Positions 1 to 8,921 of a DNA stretch of 64,000 bases are shown one piece after another. Under the pieces are notes generated by a model that saw only the letters and a program-made list of their open reading frames with translations, had not been told where the DNA came from and searched no databases. This stretch comes from Frondihabitans sucicola (GTDB taxonomy: Bacteria; Actinomycetota; Actinomycetes; Actinomycetales; Microbacteriaceae). The position numbers were made by a program, and so were the translations under genes. Positions within the stretch are counted from its first letter, which is position 1. The number at the start of each line of letters is the position of its first letter. The stretch lies in contig NZ_AP027732.1 of assembly GCF_030296615.1 (NCBI RefSeq), forward strand, positions 62,001 through 126,000, read 5' to 3'.

Positions 1-615
1 CGGCTCGTACTCGTAGGAGAAGTCGTAGAAGAGGTAGTCGATCCGGCCGTAGTCGGTGAGCAGCTCGCGGATCTGGCCGTGGAGGTACTCGCGGTACGTG
101 GCCATGTCGCGCCCCGCGTTGAGGCGCTCGATCTCCTCCGGCGAGTCGTCCCGGCGCGGGTGCCGACCGTCGATCGTGAAGTCCGGGTGATGCCAGTCGA
201 GCAGGGAGTGGTAAAAGCCGACCCTCAGGCCCTCGGCCCGCACGGCGTCGACGAACTCGCGCACGAGGTCGCGGCCGGCGGGCGTGTTGGGCGCCTTGTA
301 GTCGGTCAGCGCCGTGTCCCACAGACAGAAGCCCTCGTGGTGCTTCGTCGTCAGCACCACGTACTTCATGCCGGCGGCCTTGGCCGCTCGAGCCCACGCG
401 CGCGGGTCGTAGAGGTCGGGATCGAAGTACTTCGCGTACTTCTCGTACTCCTCCTGCTGGATCTTCTCGTAGTTCATCACCCACTCGTGGCGGGCCGGCA
501 GGGCGTAGAGGCCCCAGTGGATGAACATGCCGAACCGGTCGTGCGTGAACCAGGGCGCGATCTCGCCGGCGACCGCTTCGGCGTCCGTGTCGGTGGGGGT
601 CGGAGTGGTGGTCAT
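1..615 (-). CDS. alpha-L-fucosidase, GH29 (3' part beyond window)
   Basis: Hydrolyses terminal alpha-L-fucosyl residues. The first 205 codons are visible and the C-terminal part lies left of position 1. Family hallmarks are HWGLYALPARHEW (residues about 33-45), the KHHEGFCLWD block (91-100) and YHSLLDWHHPD (135-145). The YDFSY stretch near residue 200 is where the family's nucleophile aspartate sits. There is no signal peptide, so it probably acts in the cytoplasm on imported fucosides. The start is the only ATG ahead of the domain. It is the last gene of a minus-strand run behind a sugar importer and L-fuconate dehydratase, which supports the fucose assignment. Confidence 0.93.
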   Translation of the reverse strand, partial: MTTTPTPTDTDAEAVAGEIAPWFTHDRFGMFIHWGLYALPARHEWVMNYEKIQQEEYEKYAKYFDPDLYDPRAWARAAKAAGMKYVVLTTKHHEGFCLWDTALTDYKAPNTPAGRDLVREFVDAVRAEGLRVGFYHSLLDWHHPDFTIDGRHPRRDDSPEEIERLNAGRDMATYREYLHGQIRELLTDYGRIDYLFYDFSYEYEP

Positions 616-667
616 GCTGTGTTCCTTTCGAGGAGGTCGAAGACGTCGAACTGTCGAGGGCGGGTGT

Positions 668-1576
668 TCAGCGGCCGCCGAGACCGCTGGTGACGATCCC
701 CTTGACCAGGTGACGCTGAAGCAGGATGAGCAGGATCACGGTCGGCACCATCGAGATGACGCTGGCCGCCATGACGAGGTTCCACTGGCTGCCCTGCTGA
801 CCGAAGAACTGCTGGAGCCCCAGAGGGATCGTTCCGTGGGCGTTCACGTCGTTGACGACGATGAGCGGCCAGAGGAACGAGTTCCAGTAGGTGATGAAGG
901 AGAACACGGCCAGGACGGCGAGGGTCGGTCTGGCCAGCGGCAGCATCACCAGGAAGAAGGTCCGGACGGTGCCCGCGCCGTCGACGCGCGCGGCGTCGTC
1001 CAGCTCCTGCGGCACCGTCAGGAAGAACTGGCGGAGGAGGAAGGCCCCGAGAGCGGTGAAGGCCCAGGGGATGATCAGCGCCTGGAAGGTGTCGACCCAG
1101 CCGAAGCCCTGCATCATCACGTACATCGGGATGACCAGGACGTCCTGCGGGATCATCAGGGTCGCCAGGAACAGCACGAACACCGTGTTGCGTCCGCGCC
1201 AGCGGAGTCGGGAGAACGCGTAGCCGCTGAGGACGGCGACGGCCATGTTGATGGCCGTTCCCGCGATGGCGACGAACAGCCCGTTGACCAGGAATCGCGC
1301 GAATGGAAGGTAGGTGAACGCGTCGACGTAGTTCTGCCAGACGATCGCCGAACCCCAGAGCGTCGGCGGTGTGGTGAAGGTCTCCGCCGCGGGCTTGAGC
1401 GACGTGGCCACCATGTAGATGAGCGGCGAGATGAAGGCGAGAGCGATCAGGCACAGGATCACGTAGCCGATCGTGCTCTTGACCCGCTGCCCCGTGGTCC
1501 GCTGGACGACCCGCTTCTTCACCGGGCGGGTGGGCGCCGCCGCCGTTCTCGGACGGACGCCGATGCCGCTACTCAT
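668..1576 (-). CDS. carbohydrate ABC transporter permease (MalG/UgpE type)
   Basis: Inner-membrane subunit of a CUT1-family sugar importer, 302 residues with six predicted hydrophobic segments. The EAA loop that docks the ATPase reads ELDDAARVDGAG and lies in the C-terminal half. Its start overlaps the end of the partner permease by 8 bases. No ATPase gene is present nearby, which is usual for this family because a shared MsiK-type ATPase elsewhere often serves several importers. The neighbours (fucosidase, fuconate dehydratase) suggest fucosides as substrate; this is inferred from context only. Confidence 0.93.
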   Translation of the reverse strand: MSSGIGVRPRTAAAPTRPVKKRVVQRTTGQRVKSTIGYVILCLIALAFISPLIYMVATSLKPAAETFTTPPTLWGSAIVWQNYVDAFTYLPFARFLVNGLFVAIAGTAINMAVAVLSGYAFSRLRWRGRNTVFVLFLATLMIPQDVLVIPMYVMMQGFGWVDTFQALIIPWAFTALGAFLLRQFFLTVPQELDDAARVDGAGTVRTFFLVMLPLARPTLAVLAVFSFITYWNSFLWPLIVVNDVNAHGTIPLGLQQFFGQQGSQWNLVMAASVISMVPTVILLILLQRHLVKGIVTSGLGGR

Positions 1577-2528
1577 AGTGCACCCACTTCTTCTGGCCGA
1601 TGAACTGCACGGCGGTGATCCCGAGGATGATGATGAACAGCACCCAGGCGCCGGCCGAAGCGAGTCCGAGTTGCTGGTACTGGAAGCCCTGGTTGTAGAT
1701 GAACTGTACGAGAGTCAGGGTCGAGCTGCCCGGGCCGCCCTTGGTCAGGATGAACGGCTGGACGAAGACCTGGAACGACGTGATCAGGGTCATCATCGTG
1801 GCGAAGAACACCGACGGGGAGATGAGCGGGAACTTGATCCGCCAGAACGTCGTCCAGGCCCCGGCGCCGTCGAGCTCGGACGCCTCGACGAGGTTCTCGG
1901 GGACGGAGTCGAGAGCGGCCGAGAAGATGAGCATGTTGTACCCGAAGCCCTGCCACACGCTCATCAGCACGACGGCGATCATGGCCCAGTTGGCGTCTGC
2001 CAGGAAGTTCGGCGCGTGGAAGCCGAACACCGTCTGGACGCTCGCGTCGATGGCGCCGCCCGGCTGGTAGAGCATGCGCCAGACGACCACGTTCGCGACG
2101 ATCGGGGTGACCGTCGGGATGAAGAACAGGACCCGGAAGATGTGGCGGTGCCGGATCTTCGGCGTCAGCCAGGCCGCCAGGCCGAGCGAGACGATGAGGT
2201 TGAGCGGCACGTAGAGGATCGTGAACAGGAACGTGTTCAGGATCACGGTGCGGAAGATCGGATCGGCGAGGAGCTGGGCGTAGTTGCCGAATCCCACGAA
2301 GGTGTGCGCGCCGAGCAGCGGCCAGTTGTTGAAGCTGATCACGAGGGACGCGACGATGGGCACGACCGTGAACAGGGCCAGTCCGATCGTGTGGGGGCCG
2401 GCGAAGGCGAAGCCCCACCAGGATCTCCGCCCCTGGCCGTCGCCGTCGCGATCCTGCTTCCTCTCGGAGATGGCCGTCGCGGCCGCGGGAGCCGCGGGCG
2501 TCGGCGGGGCCACTGATGTCGTCGTCAT
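1569..2528 (-). CDS. carbohydrate ABC transporter permease (MalF/UgpA type)
   Basis: Second membrane subunit of the same importer, 319 residues. A long charged, alanine-rich N-terminus (about 35 residues) precedes six hydrophobic segments. The EAA loop reads NLVEASELDGAGAWTTFWRI. It is followed directly by the MalG-type permease (8-base overlap) and preceded by the binding-protein gene 64 bases upstream, the normal CUT1 order. Confidence 0.93.
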   Translation of the reverse strand: MTTTSVAPPTPAAPAAATAISERKQDRDGDGQGRRSWWGFAFAGPHTIGLALFTVVPIVASLVISFNNWPLLGAHTFVGFGNYAQLLADPIFRTVILNTFLFTILYVPLNLIVSLGLAAWLTPKIRHRHIFRVLFFIPTVTPIVANVVVWRMLYQPGGAIDASVQTVFGFHAPNFLADANWAMIAVVLMSVWQGFGYNMLIFSAALDSVPENLVEASELDGAGAWTTFWRIKFPLISPSVFFATMMTLITSFQVFVQPFILTKGGPGSSTLTLVQFIYNQGFQYQQLGLASAGAWVLFIIILGITAVQFIGQKKWVHYE

Positions 2529-2592
2529 TGCGTGGTGCCTCCTCGATCGGGTCGTCGGGGGCGGGTCGCGTGCGCGGCCCGCCCCCGCGGGA

Positions 2593-3828
2593 CTACTTGG
2601 GCAGCTGGCTCGAGATCTGCGTCATGACCTGCGAGCCGCTCTGCTGACCGTTGACGGCCTGGATGCCGTACTGAGCGAAGAGCTGACCCAGTTGATCGCT
2701 GTTCTTGTTGCCCGGCAGCGGCACAGCTCCCTTGAGAGCCGTCGCGAAGACGTCCTGCGCACCATCGATCTTGGCGTTGTCGAACCAGTCCTTCTGGACG
2801 GCCGTGCGACCGGGGAACGCGCGCCCCTTGGCTGCCAGCTCGCCGAGGGTCTTCTCACTGGTCATCGAGACGATGGCCTTGTACGCCTGGTCGGGGTACT
2901 TGCACTGCTTCGAGATGCCGAACCCGGAGCCCGCCGAGAAGGTCGTCTGGGTCGAGTCGCCGACCGGGAGGGTCGTCACGCCGAGGTCGAACTTCGCCTT
3001 CGCCTTCTGCGTGATCAGGGACCACGGGCCGTCGGTGTAGGTGGCGGCCTGGCCGCTGACGAACTCGTTGTCGTCGTTGGAGCCGTCGGCGCTGGCGGGC
3101 AGCGCGTAGCCCTTCTTGACGAGGCTGGCCAGCCAGTCGAGACCCTTCTCGAACTTCGGGTCGGTGGCGTTCAGCGTGCCGTCCTCGGAGATGACGCGGC
3201 CGTCGTTGTAGGCCAGGATCGACGACTCGAGGCCGAGGTCTTCGGCCGTCGAGGCGAAAAGCGTCTTGCCCTTGGCCTTGAGCGCGGCACCGGCCGCCTC
3301 GAACTGCGAGACGGTCCAGCCCGGCTTCGGCTCGGCGACGCCCGCCGCCTCGAACATGTCCTTGTTGTAGAACATGAGGTAGGGGCCGGTGTCGTAGGGC
3401 AGCGCGTAGAGCTTGCCGTCGACCTTCATCCCGTTGAGCGCGGTGGTGTCGTACGCGCTGAGGTCGGTGTCGTTCTTCTTGGCGAGTGAATCGATCGCGA
3501 CGAGCTGGTCGGTGTAGTTCGCGGCGCGGAGGCTCTGGAGCGAGACGATGCAGGGCGCGCTTCCGGTGCTCAGCTGCGTGCGGAGCTTCGTCCAGTAGTC
3601 GTTGAACGGGGCGCCCTGAATGGTGACCTTCAGGCCGGACTGGTCGGCGTCGGCCGCGTCGGCGACCTTCTGCCAGGCGGCCTGGTCGGCGTTGCCAGCG
3701 ATCCACATGCCCCAGGTGAGCGCCTTGGCGCTCTGCGAGCCGGACGAGCCGCTGGAGCCCGAGCAAGCGGTGAGGGCGATGGTCATCGACATGGCCACCG
3801 CCGCCCCGGCGAGGATTTTTCTCTTCAT
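2593..3828 (-). CDS. extracellular sugar-binding lipoprotein of the ABC importer
   Basis: Solute-binding protein of family 1, 411 residues. The N-terminus MKRKILAGAAV...LTAC is a lipoprotein signal peptide with Cys22 as the lipidated residue. I chose the ATG at 3828 because it begins this signal peptide; the open frame runs further upstream but that part is arginine-rich noise. It delivers the sugar to the two permeases downstream. It sits between L-fuconate dehydratase and the permeases, so fucose or a fucoside is the likely ligand. Confidence 0.93.
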   Translation of the reverse strand: MKRKILAGAAVAMSMTIALTACSGSSGSSGSQSAKALTWGMWIAGNADQAAWQKVADAADADQSGLKVTIQGAPFNDYWTKLRTQLSTGSAPCIVSLQSLRAANYTDQLVAIDSLAKKNDTDLSAYDTTALNGMKVDGKLYALPYDTGPYLMFYNKDMFEAAGVAEPKPGWTVSQFEAAGAALKAKGKTLFASTAEDLGLESSILAYNDGRVISEDGTLNATDPKFEKGLDWLASLVKKGYALPASADGSNDDNEFVSGQAATYTDGPWSLITQKAKAKFDLGVTTLPVGDSTQTTFSAGSGFGISKQCKYPDQAYKAIVSMTSEKTLGELAAKGRAFPGRTAVQKDWFDNAKIDGAQDVFATALKGAVPLPGNKNSDQLGQLFAQYGIQAVNGQQSGSQVMTQISSQLPK

Positions 3829-3893
3829 GGTGATTCCACTTCGTTGTGTCGGATGAGGAGGTGATCGGTGTTGACGGGTGAAGCTGGCCGGGG

Positions 3894-5222
3894 TCAGCCG
3901 GCAGCCGCGACGACGGAGTCGTCGTCGGCTCGCCAGGCGGAGCCCTGCGGGTACTCGAAGTTCACGAAGGTGTCGTCCCAGACGTCGACGCCGGCCCCCG
4001 GGGCGAGCGGCGCCACGTAGTTGCCGCCCCGGATCTCGACCGGCGTGACGAAGTGCTCGTGCAGGTGATCGACGTACTCGATGCGCCGGTAGGCGAGCGT
4101 GCCGGAGACGGCGACGAAATCGAACATCGACAGGTGCTGGACCGCCTCGCAGAGGCCGACGCCGCCGGCGTGCGGGCACACCGGGACGCCGAACTTGGCG
4201 GCGAGGAGCAGGATCGCGATGTTCTCGTTCACACCCGCCACGCGGGTGGCATCGATCTGCAGGTACGACAGCGACCGGGCCTGGAGCAGCTGTTTGAAGA
4301 CGACCCGGTTCGCGATGTGCTCCCCGGTGGCGACCGGTACCGGCGCGATCCTACGAGCGATCTCGGCGTGGCCGAGGATGTCGTCCGGGCTCGTGGGCTC
4401 TTCGACCCAGGCGAGGTCGAACTCGGCGAGCTCTCCGATCCAGGCGACCGCCTCGTCGACGTCCCAGCGCTGGTTCGCATCGATCGCGATCCTGATGTCC
4501 GGACCGACGGTCTCGCGGGCCAGGCGAAGGCGCCGGATGTCGTCCTCGACGGAGCCGCCGACCTTGAGCTTGATCTGCGTGAACCCCTCCTCGAGGGCCT
4601 CGCGAGAGAGTCGGACGAGCTTCTCGTCCGAGTAGCCGAGCCAGCCGGGCGTGGTCGTGTAGGCGGGGTATCCCTCGGCCAGCAGCCGCGCTTCGCGGTC
4701 GGCTCGCCCCGGCTCCGCGCTCTTCAGGATCTCGAGGGCCTCCTCGCGCGTCAGCGCATCCGAGAGATAGCGGAAGTCCACGAGATCGACGATCTCCTCC
4801 GGCGACAGCCGAGCGAGCACCTGCCAGAGAGGAAGGCCCGCGCGCTTCGCCTTGAGATCCCACAGAGCATTGACGACCGCCCCGATCGCCATGTGCATGA
4901 CGCCCTTCTCCGGGCCGAGCCAGCGGAGCTGCGAGTCGTGCACGAGTTCGCGCCAGAAGCCGCCGAGGTCGTTCAGGGTCGCCTCGACGTCTCGACCCAC
5001 GAGGAACGGGGCCAGGACCGCATAGGCCGCGACCTCGACGTCGTTGCCGCGGCCGATCGTGAAGACGAAGCCGGAGCCCACGTGTCCGTCTGCCGCGTCC
5101 GTGTGGAGGTGGACGTAGGCGGCGGAGTAGTCGGGGTCGGCGTTCATCGCGTCGGACCCGTCGAGATCGCGGGAGGTCGGAAAACGCAGGTCGTGCGTTT
5201 CGAGATATGAGATTCGGCTCAC
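3894..5222 (-). CDS. fucD: L-fuconate dehydratase (enolase superfamily)
   Basis: Dehydrates L-fuconate to 2-keto-3-deoxy-L-fuconate in the oxidative L-fucose route. It has 442 residues, the length of characterised fuconate dehydratases. The visible catalytic set is a KxK pair (K218, K220, in QIKLKVGG), metal ligands D248 (AIDANQRW), E274 (WVEEP) and E301 (ATGEH), and H351 (CPHAGG). As far as I remember these positions coincide with those of the Xanthomonas enzyme. It is the first gene of the minus-strand run, directly beside the operator shared with the divergent hydrolase gene. Confidence 0.93.
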   Translation of the reverse strand: MSRISYLETHDLRFPTSRDLDGSDAMNADPDYSAAYVHLHTDAADGHVGSGFVFTIGRGNDVEVAAYAVLAPFLVGRDVEATLNDLGGFWRELVHDSQLRWLGPEKGVMHMAIGAVVNALWDLKAKRAGLPLWQVLARLSPEEIVDLVDFRYLSDALTREEALEILKSAEPGRADREARLLAEGYPAYTTTPGWLGYSDEKLVRLSREALEEGFTQIKLKVGGSVEDDIRRLRLARETVGPDIRIAIDANQRWDVDEAVAWIGELAEFDLAWVEEPTSPDDILGHAEIARRIAPVPVATGEHIANRVVFKQLLQARSLSYLQIDATRVAGVNENIAILLLAAKFGVPVCPHAGGVGLCEAVQHLSMFDFVAVSGTLAYRRIEYVDHLHEHFVTPVEIRGGNYVAPLAPGAGVDVWDDTFVNFEYPQGSAWRADDDSVVAAAG

Positions 5223-5251
5223 CTGGACTCCTTTGACGAGGTGGGGGCAAC

Positions 5252-5272
5252 TCTAAACATCTGATGTCTAGA
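5252..5272. promoter_or_regulatory. 21-bp inverted repeat, likely operator of the fucose genes
   Basis: The sequence reads TCTA-a-ACATC-t-GATGT-c-TAGA: nine paired positions on each side of a central T, one mismatch. It lies between fuconate dehydratase (minus strand) and the hydrolase (plus strand). The ACATC/GATGT core resembles operators of GntR/FadR-type sugar-acid regulators. No regulator gene is in view; it may lie left of the window. Confidence 0.7.
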
Positions 5273-5369
5273 TCGTCAAGTAGAGATTTCGGCGCCTTTT
5301 TGAGCTACTTTGGGGAAGGCAAAGGCGCAGAGTTCGGATGCTTCGCGTCGATTCAGGAATGGAGACGTG

Positions 5370-6302
5370 ATGCGATTTCTCAGGACGGGCCCCGTGGGCG
5401 ACGAACGGCCGGCGGTCACGACCGCCGACGGGACATTCGACCTCGCCCCTCTGTTGGACGAGCTCGGAGTGCCCGACATCGGCCCGCGATTCTTCGAGGT
5501 CGGCGGGATCCTGCGCACCTCCGACGCGCTCTCCGCGGGCGTCCTGCCCGCCGCGACGATCGACGGCGACCGAGTCGGCTCGCCCCTCGCCCGGCCCGGC
5601 AAGATCGTCTGCATCGGGCTGAACTACCGCGACCACGCAGCCGAGACGCACGCCGAGATCCCGAGCGAGCCCATCGTCTTCATGAAGGACCCGTCGACCG
5701 TGGTCGGCCCGAACGACGACATCCTGATACCTCCGACGAGCGAGAAGACCGACTGGGAGGTGGAGCTGGGGGTCGTCATCGGCGAGCGAGCCCGCTACCT
5801 GCCCGACACGGCGAGCGCAGGATCCGTGATCGCCGGCTACGTCCTCTCGCACGACGTCTCCGAACGCGAGTACCAGCTCGAACGGGGTGGCCAGTGGGAC
5901 AAGGGCAAGTCGTGCGAGACGTTCAACCCGCTCGGCCCGGAGTTCGTCACGGCGGACGAGATCGACCCGTCGAACCTCCGACTCACCCTGTCGGTCAACG
6001 GCGTCAGCCGTCAGAACGGCACGACGCGAGACCTCATCTTCGACGTGAACCACGTCGTCTGGTACCTCAGTCAGTTCATGGTGCTCGAGCCGGGAGACGT
6101 CATCAACACCGGCACCCCGGCCGGAGTCGCCCTGGGTCTTCCCGAGCACCCCTACCTGCGACCCGGCGACGTCGTCGAGCTGTCGATCGAGGGCCTCGGC
6201 CGGCAGCGGAGCACGCTCGTGCGGGCTTCCACCGACCCGTCAGCAGGCCCGTCCACCGGCCCGTCCGCCGGGGCGTCCGCCGGGGCGGAGGTCGCAGCAT
6301 GA
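5370..6302 (+). CDS. fumarylacetoacetate-hydrolase family, probable 2,4-diketo-3-deoxy-L-fuconate hydrolase
   Basis: Cleaves the last intermediate of the oxidative fucose route to pyruvate and L-lactate (role inferred from family and neighbours). It has 310 residues. FAH-fold marks are GLNYRDHAAE, the metal-binding DWEVELGVVIG and INTGTPAGV. The ATG at 5370 is preferred over the upstream one at 5310 because it begins the usual RFLRTG start and follows GGAGA. The C-terminus carries a low-complexity tail of Asp/Ser/Ala/Gly-Pro repeats (about 22 residues) encoded by short direct repeats, which the family normally lacks. Its stop overlaps the SDR start (ATGA). Confidence 0.88.
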   Translation: MRFLRTGPVGDERPAVTTADGTFDLAPLLDELGVPDIGPRFFEVGGILRTSDALSAGVLPAATIDGDRVGSPLARPGKIVCIGLNYRDHAAETHAEIPSEPIVFMKDPSTVVGPNDDILIPPTSEKTDWEVELGVVIGERARYLPDTASAGSVIAGYVLSHDVSEREYQLERGGQWDKGKSCETFNPLGPEFVTADEIDPSNLRLTLSVNGVSRQNGTTRDLIFDVNHVVWYLSQFMVLEPGDVINTGTPAGVALGLPEHPYLRPGDVVELSIEGLGRQRSTLVRASTDPSAGPSTGPSAGASAGAEVAA

Positions 6303-7048
6303 GCGGCGCCCTGGACGGCCTGCGAGCCGTGGTGACCGGCGGTGCGTCCGGGATCGGCGCAGCCATCGTCGACGCTCTGCTCGAGGGAGGCGCTCGAGTC
6401 GCCGTGCTGGATCGCGACCTGACCGGCGCTGACGGTCGAGCTCTCGGGATCCTGGCCGACATCTCGAACGACGAGTCCGTCCGCGTCGCGATCGACGAGG
6501 CGGCGACGGAGTTCGGCGGGATCGACACGCTCGTCAACAACGCCGGGATCGGTGCCCAGGGCACCATCGCCGACAACCCCGACGACGAGTGGCACCGGGT
6601 CTACGACGTCAACGTCGTCGGCCTCGTCCGCGTCACCCGGGCCGCGCTCCCCCATCTCCGCTCGGCCGGGCGCGCCTCGATCGTCAACACCTGCTCGATC
6701 GCCGCCACGGTCGGCCTTCCTCAGCGGGCGCTCTACAGCGCGACGAAGGGCGCCGTTCTCGCTCTCACCCGGGCGATGGCGGCCGACCACCTCGCCGAGG
6801 GAATCCGGGTGAACTGCGTCAACCCCGGAACGGCGGACACCCCGTGGGTCGGGCGTCTGCTCGACGCCGCCGCCGACCCTGCGGCCGAGCGCGCCGCCCT
6901 CGAAGCGCGCCAACCCCACGGGCGACTCGTCTCGGCCGCCGAGGTCGCCGGCGCCGTCGCCTACCTCGTCAGCCCGGCCGCGTCGTCGACCACGGGAACC
7001 TCGCTCGCGGTCGACGGCGGCATGGACGGGTTGCGCCTGCGCGACTGA
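6299..7048 (+). CDS. SDR oxidoreductase, probable 2-keto-3-deoxy-L-fuconate dehydrogenase
   Basis: Classical short-chain dehydrogenase, 249 residues. It has the cofactor loop TGGASGIGAA near the N-terminus, NNAGIG, and the catalytic YSATKG (YxxxK). The start is the ATG overlapping the upstream stop (ATGA), beginning MSGALDGL. Dehydratase, SDR dehydrogenase and acylpyruvase together give L-fuconate to pyruvate plus L-lactate. The SDR substrate is inferred from this grouping. L-fucose dehydrogenase and lactonase are not in the window. Confidence 0.88.
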   Translation: MSGALDGLRAVVTGGASGIGAAIVDALLEGGARVAVLDRDLTGADGRALGILADISNDESVRVAIDEAATEFGGIDTLVNNAGIGAQGTIADNPDDEWHRVYDVNVVGLVRVTRAALPHLRSAGRASIVNTCSIAATVGLPQRALYSATKGAVLALTRAMAADHLAEGIRVNCVNPGTADTPWVGRLLDAAADPAAERAALEARQPHGRLVSAAEVAGAVAYLVSPAASSTTGTSLAVDGGMDGLRLRD

Positions 7049-7049
7049 C

Positions 7050-7078
7050 CCGGGCGGCGCGCACTGCGCGCCGCCCGG
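7050..7078. terminator. bidirectional hairpin terminator
   Basis: A perfect 13-bp stem (CCGGGCGGCGCGC and its complement) with a 3-base loop lies two bases after the SDR stop and 11 bases before the convergent MFS stop. There is no U-tract, as is common in high-GC actinobacteria. Confidence 0.7.
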
Positions 7079-7088
7079 CAGACCCTCG

Positions 7089-8372
7089 TCAGTCGGCGTT
7101 GCCGATCGTCTCGGCCTCGGGGAACACGTCGGCGTCTTCGACGCGGTCGAGTTCATCGCGCTCGGGTTGGGCGACCTCGCCGCGGTCGGCCGCGGTCAGC
7201 GCCTTGTGTGCGGTGCTCAGCACGATCGCCGCGGCGAGCAGCGTGGCCGTCCCGAGCAGGAACGGCACGTGCGCGTTGAACGCCGTGACCAGCAGACCCG
7301 CGACGAACGGCGCCATGCCGCCGCCGATGAAGCGGACGAAGCCGTACGTCGCGGAGGCGACCGGGCGCTCGACCGGGGCGATGCTCATGACCGCCGTCGT
7401 CACGAGCGTGTTGTTCACGCCGATGAAGGCGCCCGCGATGATCACGGCGACGATGACGGCGACGTGGTTGTAGGGGAAGACGCCGATCACGGCCAGGTCG
7501 ATGGCCATCAGGACGAAGTTGACGTAGAGGGTGCGCGGCGTGCCGAAGCGACGCTGCAGCCACGGGGCACCCCACACCGCGAACACGGCGACGAGGACGC
7601 CCCAGCCGCAGAAGACGAGCCCCAGCTTGATCGGGCTGTCGATTCCCATCAGGAACGGCGAGTAGCCGAGGACCGTGAAGAAGCCCCAGTTGTAAAGGAA
7701 TCCGACGATGCTCGTGGTGCGCAGCGACTTGTGCTTCAGCGCGGTCAGCGGCTCGGAGAGCTTCTGCTTTCGCGCCGGTTTCGGCATCTTCGGCAGGAGG
7801 AAGATCGTCGCGAGAAGCGCGATGAACATCAGGACCGAGACGCCGTAGAACGGGCCGCGCCAGCTGATGTTGCCCAGGACCCCGCCGATCAACGGCCCGA
7901 GCGCGATGCCGACCCCGAGGGCGCTCTCGTAGAGGACGATGGCCCCCGCGAATCCGCCGGAAGCCGATCCGACGATCACCGAGAGGGACGTCGCGATGAA
8001 GAGCGCGTTTCCGAGGCCCCATCCGGCGCGGAACCCGACGATCTCACCGATCGAATTGCTCGACCCGGCGAGAGCCGCGAACACGACGATGACGGAGAGA
8101 CCTGCGATGAGGGTGCGCTTCGGGCCGATCCGGCTCGAGACCCACCCGGTGCCGAGCATGGCCACTGCCGTGACGACGAGGTAGCTGGTGAACAGCAGCT
8201 CGACCTGCGACGGGGTGGCGTGCAGTTGGCCGGCCAGCGACTTCAGGATCGGGTCGACCAGGCCGATGCCCATGAACGAGACGACGCAGGCGAACGCGAC
8301 CGCCCACACGGCGCGTGGCTGTTTGAACGGACTCGGCGGCTTCGACCCGTCGGTGGTGTGGTGTGAACTCAT
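7089..8372 (-). CDS. MFS transporter, drug/metabolite exporter type
   Basis: Major facilitator protein, 427 residues, about 12 hydrophobic segments, with SSRIGPKRTLIAG as the loop 2-3 motif. I prefer the ATG at 8372, which begins MSSHHTTDG and lies 4 bases after the MarR stop, over an in-frame start inside marR. Co-transcription with a MarR repressor suggests an exporter induced by a small toxic compound. The substrate is unknown. The C-terminal 40 residues are highly charged. Confidence 0.85.
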   Translation of the reverse strand: MSSHHTTDGSKPPSPFKQPRAVWAVAFACVVSFMGIGLVDPILKSLAGQLHATPSQVELLFTSYLVVTAVAMLGTGWVSSRIGPKRTLIAGLSVIVVFAALAGSSNSIGEIVGFRAGWGLGNALFIATSLSVIVGSASGGFAGAIVLYESALGVGIALGPLIGGVLGNISWRGPFYGVSVLMFIALLATIFLLPKMPKPARKQKLSEPLTALKHKSLRTTSIVGFLYNWGFFTVLGYSPFLMGIDSPIKLGLVFCGWGVLVAVFAVWGAPWLQRRFGTPRTLYVNFVLMAIDLAVIGVFPYNHVAVIVAVIIAGAFIGVNNTLVTTAVMSIAPVERPVASATYGFVRFIGGGMAPFVAGLLVTAFNAHVPFLLGTATLLAAAIVLSTAHKALTAADRGEVAQPERDELDRVEDADVFPEAETIGNAD

Positions 8373-8376
8373 GTGA

Positions 8377-8811
8377 TCAGTGCTCCTCTTCGACGAACCG
8401 CCGGAGCGCGGGGACGGCATCCGCCAGCGCGCTTCGCGATTCAGGATCCAATTGCTCGAGACGCGCGGAGATGAACCGCGTTCGCGTGACGCGATAGTCG
8501 GTCAGCCGAGCCAGGCCGTCCTGGGTCAGCGCGACCAGGACGGCCCGCCCGTCGCCGGGGTCGGCGCGACGCTCGGCGAGCCCACCGTCGACCAGTCGGT
8601 TGACGAGGGTGGTCATGCCGGGCTGGGTCAGCCCCTCGCGCTCGGCGAGATCGGTGATGCGGAGCGGACCGAGCGCGTCGAGCCGAGACAGCGCGCTGAG
8701 CGCGCTCTTCGACAGGTCGGCGGGCTCGCGCGAATCGCGCAGCCAGGTCACGAGCGCCTCGAGCGCGTGGGCGACGTCGACGTTCTGAACGGTCTCTCGC
8801 GTCGCACCCAT
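8377..8811 (-). CDS. MarR family transcriptional regulator
   Basis: A 144-residue winged-helix protein. The recognition region reads ITDLAEREGLTQPGMTTLVNRL and the wing RRADPGDGRAVLVALT. I chose the ATG at 8811 because an excellent promoter (-35 at 8842-8847, -10 at 8818-8823) ends 6 bases before it; the in-frame start at 8847 would lie inside the -35 box. The mRNA therefore looks leaderless. It probably represses itself and the MFS gene. Confidence 0.88.
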   Translation of the reverse strand: MGATRETVQNVDVAHALEALVTWLRDSREPADLSKSALSALSRLDALGPLRITDLAEREGLTQPGMTTLVNRLVDGGLAERRADPGDGRAVLVALTQDGLARLTDYRVTRTRFISARLEQLDPESRSALADAVPALRRFVEEEH

Positions 8812-8817
8812 AGTCCG

Positions 8818-8847
8818 ATTATATAAACCAGTTATGCATGTGGTCAA
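8818..8847 (-). promoter_or_regulatory. leaderless marR promoter with operator-like repeat
   Basis: On the minus strand: TTGACC, 18 bases, TATAAT, 6 bases, ATG. Transcription should start at or beside the A of the start codon. The spacer holds ATAAC-tgg-TTTAT, a short A/T-rich inverted repeat of the kind MarR proteins bind. Confidence 0.7.
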
Positions 8848-8921
8848 GCGGGTGCGTCAGGACCAGTGGAGTCACCAGGTGCGGGCGTTGGCCGGGGCCA
8901 ACCCGGCGCCGGATTGCCGGG

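Noticed and set aside
3829..4179. Upstream extension of the sugar-binding lipoprotein
   Set aside because: The signal peptide begins at 3828; the extension is antisense-type arginine-rich sequence within the dehydratase gene.
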